Assembly (NCBI GenBank): GCA_903909925.1
Contig: CAIVXR010000018.1
Location: 1 to 5,041, forward strand
Length of the DNA: 5,041 bases
Source of the DNA: an uncultured beta proteobacterium
GTDB taxonomy: Bacteria; Pseudomonadota; Gammaproteobacteria; Burkholderiales; Burkholderiaceae
Direction: 5' to 3'
Both the position numbers and the translations under genes were made by a program. Under the pieces are notes generated by a model that made no database searches, was not told the DNA's origin, and was given only the letters and a program-made list of their open reading frames with translations. This document shows, one piece after another, positions 1 to 5,041 of this stretch; position 1 is the stretch's first letter; each line of letters starts with the position of its first letter.

Positions 1-478
1 CTGCAGCATCAACAATAGAGCCGGTGCTAGGACCAAGCCGCACGTCCTCATATAAGGTCTCTAGCTCAGACAGAGCGGCAGTTAGCTCAAAAGGCGCATC
101 GTTTAAGGTGGCTTGAATGAGGGCAAAGGCAAAGTCGAATGCCATACGACCAACCACTTCCTCTGTATATTCGACAACAACTTGATAGATGCCAACATCA
201 ATCGTTTGAACAGTTCGGCTAAAGGTGACAGGACAACCAGCTTGTGCTTGCAAGCCAAGCGCTGCATGTTCTAACGCATGCGCCAAAGAAAGCACTTCAT
301 TTTGACCGCCACGACGCATGCTACCTAATTGTGGAAATCTTTCCCGAATCTTGGTTTCAAATTGGGGGATAGAATCGATTGAGCGTTCCGATTCTTCGCA
401 AGAAACAATCGCTTCTAAAGCAGTATGACGGCTCCATAAATTAGGGCCACGCAACATCCGGATACGAGTAATTTCCAA
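1..478 (-). CDS. cphA: Cyanophycin synthetase, N-terminal part (runs off the left edge)
   Basis: Cyanophycin synthetase polymerises Asp and Arg into the storage polymer cyanophycin in the cytoplasm, using ATP. Only the first 159 codons are in the window, covering the N-domain and the beginning of the ATP-grasp region. Seen in the translation: LRGPNLW at residues 9-15, HALEH at 67-71, AGCPVTFSRT at 80-89, a YQVVVEYTEEVVGR stretch at 98-111, and RLGPSTGSIVDAA at the edge; these are hallmarks of proteobacterial CphA. The start chosen is TTG at 478-476, because it gives the family-typical opening M-E-I-T-R-I-R before LRGPN and has an AGGGG motif 5 bases upstream. The next start, ATG at 457-455, would remove the first beta strand. 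The gene follows cphA' with no gap and in the same frame, so it is probably co-transcribed and translationally coupled. Whether its ATP-grasp and Mur-ligase domains are complete cannot be seen. The family assignment is secure; the start is likely but not proven. Confidence 0.93.
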   Translation of the reverse strand, partial: MEITRIRMLRGPNLWSRHTALEAIVSCEESERSIDSIPQFETKIRERFPQLGSMRRGGQNEVLSLAHALEHAALGLQAQAGCPVTFSRTVQTIDVGIYQVVVEYTEEVVGRMAFDFAFALIQATLNDAPFELTAALSELETLYEDVRLGPSTGSIVDAA

Positions 479-2671
479 TTAAGCCCCTACTGCGGTGGTG
501 ATGTCTGGTGCAAATGTTTCTGCGCCAGCTTCAATGACATTAAACGGAATATCCAAAGCCCATGCTGCGGCAATCGCTGCGCCCAGGTTCATACCCTTCC
601 ATGGCGCGCTAGAGTCTGATTCTGAGTGACGTGGCACGGGTATTAATTTCTGATCGAGCTTGCCAGACTTAAGTGTGATTTGTTGTTTACCCACTAGAAC
701 AGCACGACCACCATTTTGCAGATGGGTTTTGATGACTTCAGAATTGAGATCTTCGCTAAAGAAGATCACTTGACCATCACAGAGCTCTGCCATCTGCACA
801 CACATTGGATCATCTGCATTGAGAACGCCAACGCCGCTCGGGAGTACAACATCAATTTGGGTACGCACGATACTAAAAACTTGCTCTTCATCATAGATTG
901 CGTATTGAGGAAAGTTCGCTTTAGGGTCTACGTTGAGAACGACTCCAACTTGGCAGCGATCATAAGCTAAGCCTTCAATCAGCATAGAAAGGTGATTGTT
1001 TTCAATAACTGCCGCTTCTACTGCACGATTTAATAAGGTACGGCGCGCATTTTCCCAATTAGATGTATTGGTATTCGGGATCACCCGATTTCCAAAGAAC
1101 AAGCCTTTGCTGCACGAGAGACCAACATAAGCATTGGTAAGACGCAAGAAGTGCGCAATCATTTCTGCAACCGGTGTTTTGCCATGTGCACCACAAATAC
1201 CTACTACTGGAATACGAAAATCTGTCTCTGGAGGAAAGAGGTGGCTAGCAATTTCTTTGCCAACAGGCTGTGGTTTGCCGCTGGCCGGTTTTAAGTGCAT
1301 CAGAAGACCGGGTCCAGCATTGACTTCGACAATGGCGGCATTCTGCTCTGCCATTGGACGGCTGATATCTTGTGCAACCAAATCAACACCAGCAATCTCA
1401 AGACCAACTACACGCGCAGCTAAAGCGACCTGGTGGGCAACGTCTGGATGAACTAAATCAGTGACATCAAAAGCAACGTTGCCATTACTTTGGATAAGCA
1501 CTTTTTGATCTAAGGTCGGAATGCTGTCGCCAGTTAGTTGTTGACGCGCAAGCTCTAATTCAACAGCGGAATCAATACGTACTGGATTTAGTGGACATTC
1601 TTCAGCAGTGCCTCGACGGGGGTCAGAGTTAATCTGAATCTGAATGAGTTCGTGAACAGTATGTTTACCATCACCGGTAACCCAAACAGTTTCACCTTTA
1701 GCTGCAGCAACTACTTTGTTGCCAACGACTAATAAGCGATGTTCATCACCAACGATATGACGCTCAACCAAGACTTCGCTGCCCTCATTAATGGCTACTG
1801 CATAAGCAGCTCCAATTTCTTGCTGGGTATACAGGTTAATGAATACGCCACGTCCATGGTTGCCATCGATTGGTTTGACAACCACAGGCAGGCCAATATC
1901 TTGTGCTGCTTCCCAAGCATCATCAGGGCTAGTAACAGTTCTACCTTGGGGGGTAGGAACACCAGCACTACGCAGCAAGCTCTTAGTTAAGTCTTTATCC
2001 CTGGAAATTGTTTCGGCAATCGCGCTAGTTTGATCAGTTTCTGCAGTCCAGATACGACGTTGTTTAGCGCCATAACCTAATTGCACTAGGTTACCCTCAG
2101 ATAAGCGAATTGAAGGAATGCCACGCTCTTCGGCAGCATTCACAATGCATGCTGTGCTTGGTCCTAGCAAAAGATCATCACCAAGATCGCGTAGCTCTTG
2201 AATAATCGTTTGAACTTGCGCAACACAGTCTTTGTTGTCTTGTATTAAGGCTAAATACAGATCACGTGCATACTTAAGGGCGGTCAAAGTAACTTCTTCA
2301 TTAATGGCGCTCACCATCACTTTGTAAACACCACGTCTATCACCATCACGCGCCTTACCGAAGCCACCTGGAATGCCTGCTAAATTTTGCAGTTCGAGAG
2401 TGAGATGCTCCATGATGTGAGCAGGCCATGTACCTTCTTTAACCCTCATCAGAAAGCCGCCAGTTTCTCCAATACTGCAACGATGCTCCACAAGACTAGG
2501 TAAGGCCTCAACTAAACGGTCATAAAAGCCCGGGATTAAATTAGAGGGGTAGTCCTCTAGATCGCCAATATCAACCCAAACCTCAATGACAGGATGGTAA
2601 GTCCACATATTGGGGCCACGCAGATGCTTGACGCTCAGGATCTCGATGGATTTATCTAGTAATTGGGGCAT
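479..2671 (-). CDS. cphA': Cyanophycin synthetase-like protein CphA' with degenerate, truncated Mur-ligase half
   Basis: This complete 730-residue protein is a paralogue of the cyanophycin synthetase that follows it. The N-domain (about 1-165) has LRGPNMW at 17-23, EDYPSN at 39-44, GGFLMR at 71-76 and HIMEH at 85-89. The ATP-grasp domain (about 166-485) has LGPST at 169-173, KPIDGNHGRGV at 266-276, and the probable metal ligands D430, E449 and N451 (AGVD, EVN). This is the half that ligates Asp in full-length CphA. The Mur-ligase half (from about 488) keeps a GxxGKT loop, GAHGKT at 494-499, but it is followed by Pro. The family's ETARGG motif is replaced by ENNHLS (557-562) and its DHLG motif is missing near 582-586. 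The protein stops at the end of the Mur central domain, whereas typical CphA is about 870-900 residues. The architecture resembles cyanobacterial CphA2, which condenses beta-Asp-Arg dipeptides; that activity is only an inference here. The ATG at 2671-2669 is the only reasonable start before the conserved region, and no clear Shine-Dalgarno precedes it. Confidence 0.93.
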   Translation of the reverse strand: MPQLLDKSIEILSVKHLRGPNMWTYHPVIEVWVDIGDLEDYPSNLIPGFYDRLVEALPSLVEHRCSIGETGGFLMRVKEGTWPAHIMEHLTLELQNLAGIPGGFGKARDGDRRGVYKVMVSAINEEVTLTALKYARDLYLALIQDNKDCVAQVQTIIQELRDLGDDLLLGPSTACIVNAAEERGIPSIRLSEGNLVQLGYGAKQRRIWTAETDQTSAIAETISRDKDLTKSLLRSAGVPTPQGRTVTSPDDAWEAAQDIGLPVVVKPIDGNHGRGVFINLYTQQEIGAAYAVAINEGSEVLVERHIVGDEHRLLVVGNKVVAAAKGETVWVTGDGKHTVHELIQIQINSDPRRGTAEECPLNPVRIDSAVELELARQQLTGDSIPTLDQKVLIQSNGNVAFDVTDLVHPDVAHQVALAARVVGLEIAGVDLVAQDISRPMAEQNAAIVEVNAGPGLLMHLKPASGKPQPVGKEIASHLFPPETDFRIPVVGICGAHGKTPVAEMIAHFLRLTNAYVGLSCSKGLFFGNRVIPNTNTSNWENARRTLLNRAVEAAVIENNHLSMLIEGLAYDRCQVGVVLNVDPKANFPQYAIYDEEQVFSIVRTQIDVVLPSGVGVLNADDPMCVQMAELCDGQVIFFSEDLNSEVIKTHLQNGGRAVLVGKQQITLKSGKLDQKLIPVPRHSESDSSAPWKGMNLGAAIAAAWALDIPFNVIEAGAETFAPDITTAVGA
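484..488 (-). promoter_or_regulatory. Ribosome binding site of cphA inside the end of cphA'
   Basis: AGGGG on the minus strand lies in the last sense codons of cphA' (GTA GGG GCT), 5 bases before the TTG codon at 478-476. This spacing suits a Shine-Dalgarno sequence and is the main support for the TTG start. Because it sits within the coding sequence of the preceding gene, ribosomes terminating on cphA' would be placed directly on the cphA start, which suggests translational coupling. Confidence 0.6.
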
Positions 2672-2678
2672 TTGTAGG

Positions 2679-2705
2679 GTGTTGCGAGTGTTTAGGCCAG
2701 TGTTT
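2679..2705 (-). repeat. Short A/C-rich direct repeats in the cphA' leader
   Basis: On the minus strand the leader reads GCCAAACACT, then GCCTAAACACT, then CGCAACACCCT just before the ATG. The shared core shows on the plus strand as GTGTTT at 2700-2705, GTGTTT at 2688-2693 and GTGTTG at 2679-2684. The copies are short and imperfect. They occupy the place where a Shine-Dalgarno sequence would be expected, so they could form an unstructured landing site for ribosomes or a protein or small-RNA target. Chance remains possible. Confidence 0.35.
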
Positions 2706-2710
2706 GGCGA

Positions 2711-2720
2711 TGACGCGTCA
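2711..2720. promoter_or_regulatory. Perfect 10-bp palindrome TGACGCGTCA, possible operator
   Basis: TGACGCGTCA equals its own reverse complement, and the symmetry stops at the next base on each side. It lies 40 bases upstream of the cphA' ATG, just downstream of the transcription start expected from the 2741-2769 promoter candidate. A repressor bound there could block the operon. No regulator is identified, and the site is not one I recognise for a named family. Confidence 0.35.
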
Positions 2721-2740
2721 GACAGTCTCTCTATTTCTAG

Positions 2741-2769
2741 TTTTTATTTAAAACTCACAAAATTGGCAA
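2741..2769 (-). promoter_or_regulatory. Candidate sigma-70 promoter for cphA'-cphA
   Basis: On the minus strand TTGCCA (2769-2764, five of six matches to TTGACA) is followed after exactly 17 bases by TAAAAA (2746-2741, four of six matches to TATAAT). The expected transcription start near 2734 gives a leader of about 62 bases before cphA'. An inverted repeat, AGTTTT (2739-2744) and AAAACT (2750-2755), overlaps the -10 element, but it is pure AT in its core and may be incidental. Confidence 0.45.
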
Positions 2770-2829
2770 AAATACGTAAAAGTGCCTACTTCCACAATTC
2801 AACGCTTTTTAGAACCCTAAAGTTGACAA

Positions 2830-2856
2830 GAGCTATAAATCTAAAAAATCTAGCTC
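2830..2856. repeat. Inverted repeat GAGCTA...TAGCTC with internal direct repeat
   Basis: GAGCTA at 2830-2835 and TAGCTC at 2851-2856 are exact inverted copies separated by 15 bases. Within and across this segment AAATCTA occurs twice, at 2837-2843 and 2846-2852, nine bases apart and so close to one helical turn. The segment lies between the TTGACA at 2823 and the TATACT at 2860, and overlaps the -10 of a minus-strand promoter candidate. It could be a binding site for a dimeric regulator. Confidence 0.35.
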
Positions 2857-2876
2857 CACTATACTTTTACTGTCAA
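2847..2876 (-). promoter_or_regulatory. Second candidate sigma-70 promoter for cphA'-cphA
   Basis: On the minus strand a perfect TTGACA occupies 2876-2871, and TAGATT (2852-2847, four of six matches to TATAAT) follows after 18 bases. The expected start near 2840 would give a leader of about 170 bases. The -35 element overlaps the first base of the ABC gene's ATG, so this promoter would compete with expression of the divergent gene. It is an alternative or addition to the candidate at 2741-2769. Confidence 0.35.
2860..2865 (+). promoter_or_regulatory. Candidate -10 element for the ABC exporter gene
   Basis: TATACT matches the TATAAT consensus at five of six positions. No matching -35 lies 16-18 bases upstream; the nearest good hexamer, TTGACA at 2823-2828, is 31 bases away, too far for a standard sigma-70 promoter. 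Transcription from this -10 would begin near 2872, only about four bases before the ATG at 2876. That would give a nearly leaderless mRNA, consistent with the lack of a Shine-Dalgarno sequence. Confidence 0.35.
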
Positions 2877-5041
2877 TGAAGCCAGAAATTCTCTCCTTTG
2901 CCCCAAGCTTGCCAAGTTATTGGCAGTCTACTTTGCAGGGCGAAAAATCAGCTTTCCCTAGCCTAGATGTCTTGCTAGCATGGGTTGAGTTGGATTTGGA
3001 TGCAGATCTACGCTTTGAAAAGAGCCTGCTTTTATTGAGTGAAGAGGGTCTTTTTTGGACTGATGGCAAGCAATTTAAGTCTTGGGCATTAGAGCAAGGG
3101 CAGCGCTTGGTTCATGGAGACCATGCGGGAGTTGGCAATTTAAGATTAGAAACGCCCAATAGTTTGCAGAGGGCTTGGTATTTCACTCTCGCAGTCAATC
3201 CTCAGGTTCTGCGTTTGCAATCCAGTTTTAAGCAGCTTACTAAAGGTGAAGAGCAAGGCAATGGCGAGTCAAGTGAATATGACAAACAAGTTTGTCCAGT
3301 TTGTTTAAGTCCAAAACCTGCGAACTCAGATGCATGTCCTACTTGTGAACCAGAGGACGATACTCCACCTTCTACGTGGACCTTGTTTAAGCTCTGGCGC
3401 TTTGCTAAGCCGTACAAAAAACAACTCGCACTCGGTTTTGTATTGACCTTGTTATCAACTGGTGCGACTCTCATACCGCCTTATCTCACGATGCCGCTGA
3501 TGGATCATGTCTTGATTCCGTATGAGAAAGGTAATCCGATCGATTTTCATTTGGCCAGCATGTATTTGCTTGCCTTGTTTGGTGCTGCAATTGTTGCTTG
3601 GGGTTTAGGTTGGTGGAAGACTTACTTACTTGCCTTAGTGAGTGAGCGCATTGGCGCTGATTTACGGAATACTACCTTTGAGCACTTACTCAAACTTTCT
3701 CTAGAGTATTTTGGAGGAAAGCGAACTGGTGACTTGATTGCCCGTATTGGTGCAGAGACCGATCGTATCTGTGTGTTTTTATCCTTGTATGCCTTAGACT
3801 TTATTACCGATGTACTGATGATCACCATGACAGCAGCAATCTTGGTATCGATTGATCCTTTGCTTGCCCTGGTAACACTGGCTCCATTGCCATTTATTGT
3901 GTGGATGATTCATGTAGTGCGTGATCGCTTGCGCTTTGGCTTTGAAAAGATTGATCGCATTTGGTCTGAGGTAACTAATATCTTGGCTGACACTATTCCT
4001 GGCATTCGGGTGGTCAAAGCCTTTGCCCAAGAAGATCGTGAGCTCAAACGTTTTGTCGATTCTAATAAACATAATTTACAAATCAATGACCGTGTTAATC
4101 GTGTCTGGGGATTGTTTTCTCCTACAGTCACTTTGCTGACGGAAACCGGCTTGCTAGTAGTTTGGGGTTTTGGTATTTGGCAGGTTGCCCATCAAAAGGT
4201 AACCGTTGGTGTATTGATTGCTTTCTTGGCTTACATCGGGCGCTTTTATATTCGTCTCGATTCAATGAGTCGAATTGTTTCTCATACCCAAAAAGCGGCT
4301 GCAGGTGCTAAGCGTATTTTTGATATTTTGGATCACGTATCGAGTGTTCCTGAGCCCATCAATCCAGCACCATTGGGGGTAGTTCAAGGCCGCCTCTCTC
4401 TGCGGGGAGTGGGTTTTCGTTATGGCAACCGTGCGGTAACCAAAGGGATTGATTTAGATATTGCTCCTGGTGAAATGATTGGCCTAGTGGGGCATAGTGG
4501 TTCGGGTAAGAGCACCTTGGTGAACCTAATCTGCCGTTTTTATGATGTGAGTGCTGGATCAATCGCATTAGATGGGCGCGATATTCGGAGTATTCGAATT
4601 GCTGACTATCGTAAATGCATTGGTTTAGTCCTGCAAGAACCATTCTTATTCTTTGGCACGATTGCAGAGAATATTGCTTATGGAAAATCTGACGCGACTC
4701 GCGAAGAAATTATTGAAGCTGCACGCGCTGCGCATGCCCATGAATTTATCCTCAGGCTACCTTTAGGATATGACTCTTTAGTAGGTGAGCGTGGCCAATC
4801 TCTATCGGGTGGTGAGCGTCAACGTATATCGATTGCACGCGCACTTCTGATTAACCCTAGCATCTTAATCTTGGATGAAGCTACTTCTTCGGTAGATACG
4901 ACTACTGAGAAGGAAATTCAGCGCGCATTAGATAACTTAGTAAAAGGCCGCACAACCATTGCGATTGCACATCGCTTGTCGACTCTCAGAAAGGCTGACC
5001 GCCTGGTGGTACTTGATAAGGGCGAGATTGTGGAGATTGGC
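2876..5041 (+). CDS. Cyanophycin-associated ABC exporter with zinc-ribbon-like N-terminal extension (runs off the right edge)
   Basis: This is a fused membrane-ATPase half-transporter of the MsbA-like exporter type, expected to work as a homodimer in the inner membrane; 722 codons are visible. Residues 1-165 are a soluble extension: a possible PH-like beta domain (about 45-120), a hydrophilic linker, then CPVC at 140-143 and CPTC at 154-157. The transmembrane domain (about 175-465) has hydrophobic segments near 185-205, 227-254, 300-320, 321-346, 415-437 and 443-460, with an intracellular loop FGGKRTGDLIARI at 279-291. The ATPase domain (from about 500) is complete in its motifs: A-loop Y516, Walker A GHSGSGKST at 539-547, Q587, LSGGE at 643-647, Walker B ILILDE at 663-668, SSVD at 671-674 and H699. 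The end is probably only tens of residues away. ATG 2876 is the only normal start in the open frame, which a TAG closes at 2810-2812; no Shine-Dalgarno is seen. From memory, annotation pipelines call such neighbours cyanophycin metabolism-associated ABC transporters. The substrate is unknown. Confidence 0.92.
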   Translation, partial: MKPEILSFAPSLPSYWQSTLQGEKSAFPSLDVLLAWVELDLDADLRFEKSLLLLSEEGLFWTDGKQFKSWALEQGQRLVHGDHAGVGNLRLETPNSLQRAWYFTLAVNPQVLRLQSSFKQLTKGEEQGNGESSEYDKQVCPVCLSPKPANSDACPTCEPEDDTPPSTWTLFKLWRFAKPYKKQLALGFVLTLLSTGATLIPPYLTMPLMDHVLIPYEKGNPIDFHLASMYLLALFGAAIVAWGLGWWKTYLLALVSERIGADLRNTTFEHLLKLSLEYFGGKRTGDLIARIGAETDRICVFLSLYALDFITDVLMITMTAAILVSIDPLLALVTLAPLPFIVWMIHVVRDRLRFGFEKIDRIWSEVTNILADTIPGIRVVKAFAQEDRELKRFVDSNKHNLQINDRVNRVWGLFSPTVTLLTETGLLVVWGFGIWQVAHQKVTVGVLIAFLAYIGRFYIRLDSMSRIVSHTQKAAAGAKRIFDILDHVSSVPEPINPAPLGVVQGRLSLRGVGFRYGNRAVTKGIDLDIAPGEMIGLVGHSGSGKSTLVNLICRFYDVSAGSIALDGRDIRSIRIADYRKCIGLVLQEPFLFFGTIAENIAYGKSDATREEIIEAARAAHAHEFILRLPLGYDSLVGERGQSLSGGERQRISIARALLINPSILILDEATSSVDTTTEKEIQRALDNLVKGRTTIAIAHRLSTLRKADRLVVLDKGEIVEIG

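Larger units (their letters stand above)
2672..2875. other. Divergent intergenic control region between cphA' and the ABC exporter gene
   Basis: These 204 bases separate two genes that point away from each other, so both must be transcribed from here. The half near the ABC gene is strongly AT-rich, while the part next to cphA' is richer in G and C. No plausible small gene, tRNA or rho-independent terminator is seen. Candidate promoters and repeats inside it are listed separately. Confidence 0.85.

Noticed and set aside
1..6. PstI site CTGCAG exactly at the window start
   Set aside because: It could be a clone or window boundary, but it falls inside continuous coding sequence and carries no biological information by itself.
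455..457. ATG as the start of cphA
   Set aside because: It would begin the protein at M-L-R-G-P-N, removing the strand that family members have before LRGPN. The TTG at 478-476 restores that strand and has a properly spaced AGGGG.
716..2033. Several open frames of 64-105 codons on the plus strand across cphA'
   Set aside because: They lie antisense to a well-supported conserved coding sequence and their translations look like out-of-frame shadows, with no recognisable domain.
427..2632. Nucleotide similarity between the two synthetase starts (around 427-463 and 2596-2632) as a recent duplication
   Set aside because: The similarity is limited to the conserved LRGPN-W coding block. The rest of the N-domains differs substantially in sequence and in spacing (139 versus 152 residues from LRGPN to LGPST), so the paralogues are old.
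479..2671. cphA' as a truncated pseudogene of a full-length cphA
   Set aside because: The 730-codon frame is uninterrupted, the N-domain and ATP-grasp motifs look intact, and the end falls at a domain boundary. It also matches the shorter CphA2-like architecture. This looks like a specialised paralogue rather than decay.
2739..2755. AGTTTT/AAAACT inverted repeat as a transcription terminator
   Set aside because: The six-base stem is nearly all A-T, no gene ends there, and it overlaps a promoter-like -10 element.
2610..2879. An 89-codon plus-strand open frame spanning the intergenic region
   Set aside because: It starts inside cphA' antisense, runs through AT-rich control DNA and ends just past the ABC start codon. 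Its composition is not protein-like and no ribosome binding site precedes it.
3202..4643. Antisense open frames opposite the ABC exporter
   Set aside because: The plus-strand frame has uninterrupted ABC exporter domains and motifs through this region. The antisense translations overlap each other in different frames and resemble no protein.

Overview
The window looks like a chromosomal cyanophycin locus from a betaproteobacterium of the order Burkholderiales. The GC content is moderate (mid-40s % by eye), and that together with the protein sequences suggests a low-GC member such as Polynucleobacter. The genus is an inference from protein flavour and gene order, not a database result. Cyanophycin is a nitrogen-storage polymer with a poly-aspartate backbone carrying arginine side chains.

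Layout. Two cyanophycin synthetase-type genes run leftwards on the minus strand. The first, cphA' (2671 to 479, 730 codons, complete), has an N-domain and an ATP-grasp domain that look intact. Its Mur-ligase half is degenerate and lacks the C-terminal lobe. The second (478 to beyond position 1) is the N-terminal 159 codons of a paralogous cyanophycin synthetase. It begins with a TTG codon directly after the TAA of cphA', in the same reading frame. Nothing separates the two coding regions except that stop codon.

A 204-base divergent intergenic region (2672-2875) follows. It holds candidate promoters for the minus-strand operon, a perfect 10-bp palindrome, an inverted repeat and short direct repeats. 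Neither divergent gene has a convincing Shine-Dalgarno sequence. On the plus strand, 2876 to beyond 5041 encodes an ABC exporter half-transporter with fused membrane and ATPase domains. It carries an unusual cytoplasmic extension of about 165 residues ending in a CPxC/CPxC zinc-ribbon-like element.

How the genes fit together. The two synthetases are probably co-transcribed and translationally coupled. One may make the polymer from Asp and Arg, while the other, with only one plausible ligase site, may extend or condense. An ABC transporter of this type recurs beside cyanophycin synthetases in betaproteobacteria, but I know of no established substrate for it. No RNA genes, mobile elements or CRISPR arrays are visible. 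The least explained parts are the ABC protein's N-terminal extension, the role of the half-dead CphA', and the one-stop-codon junction.
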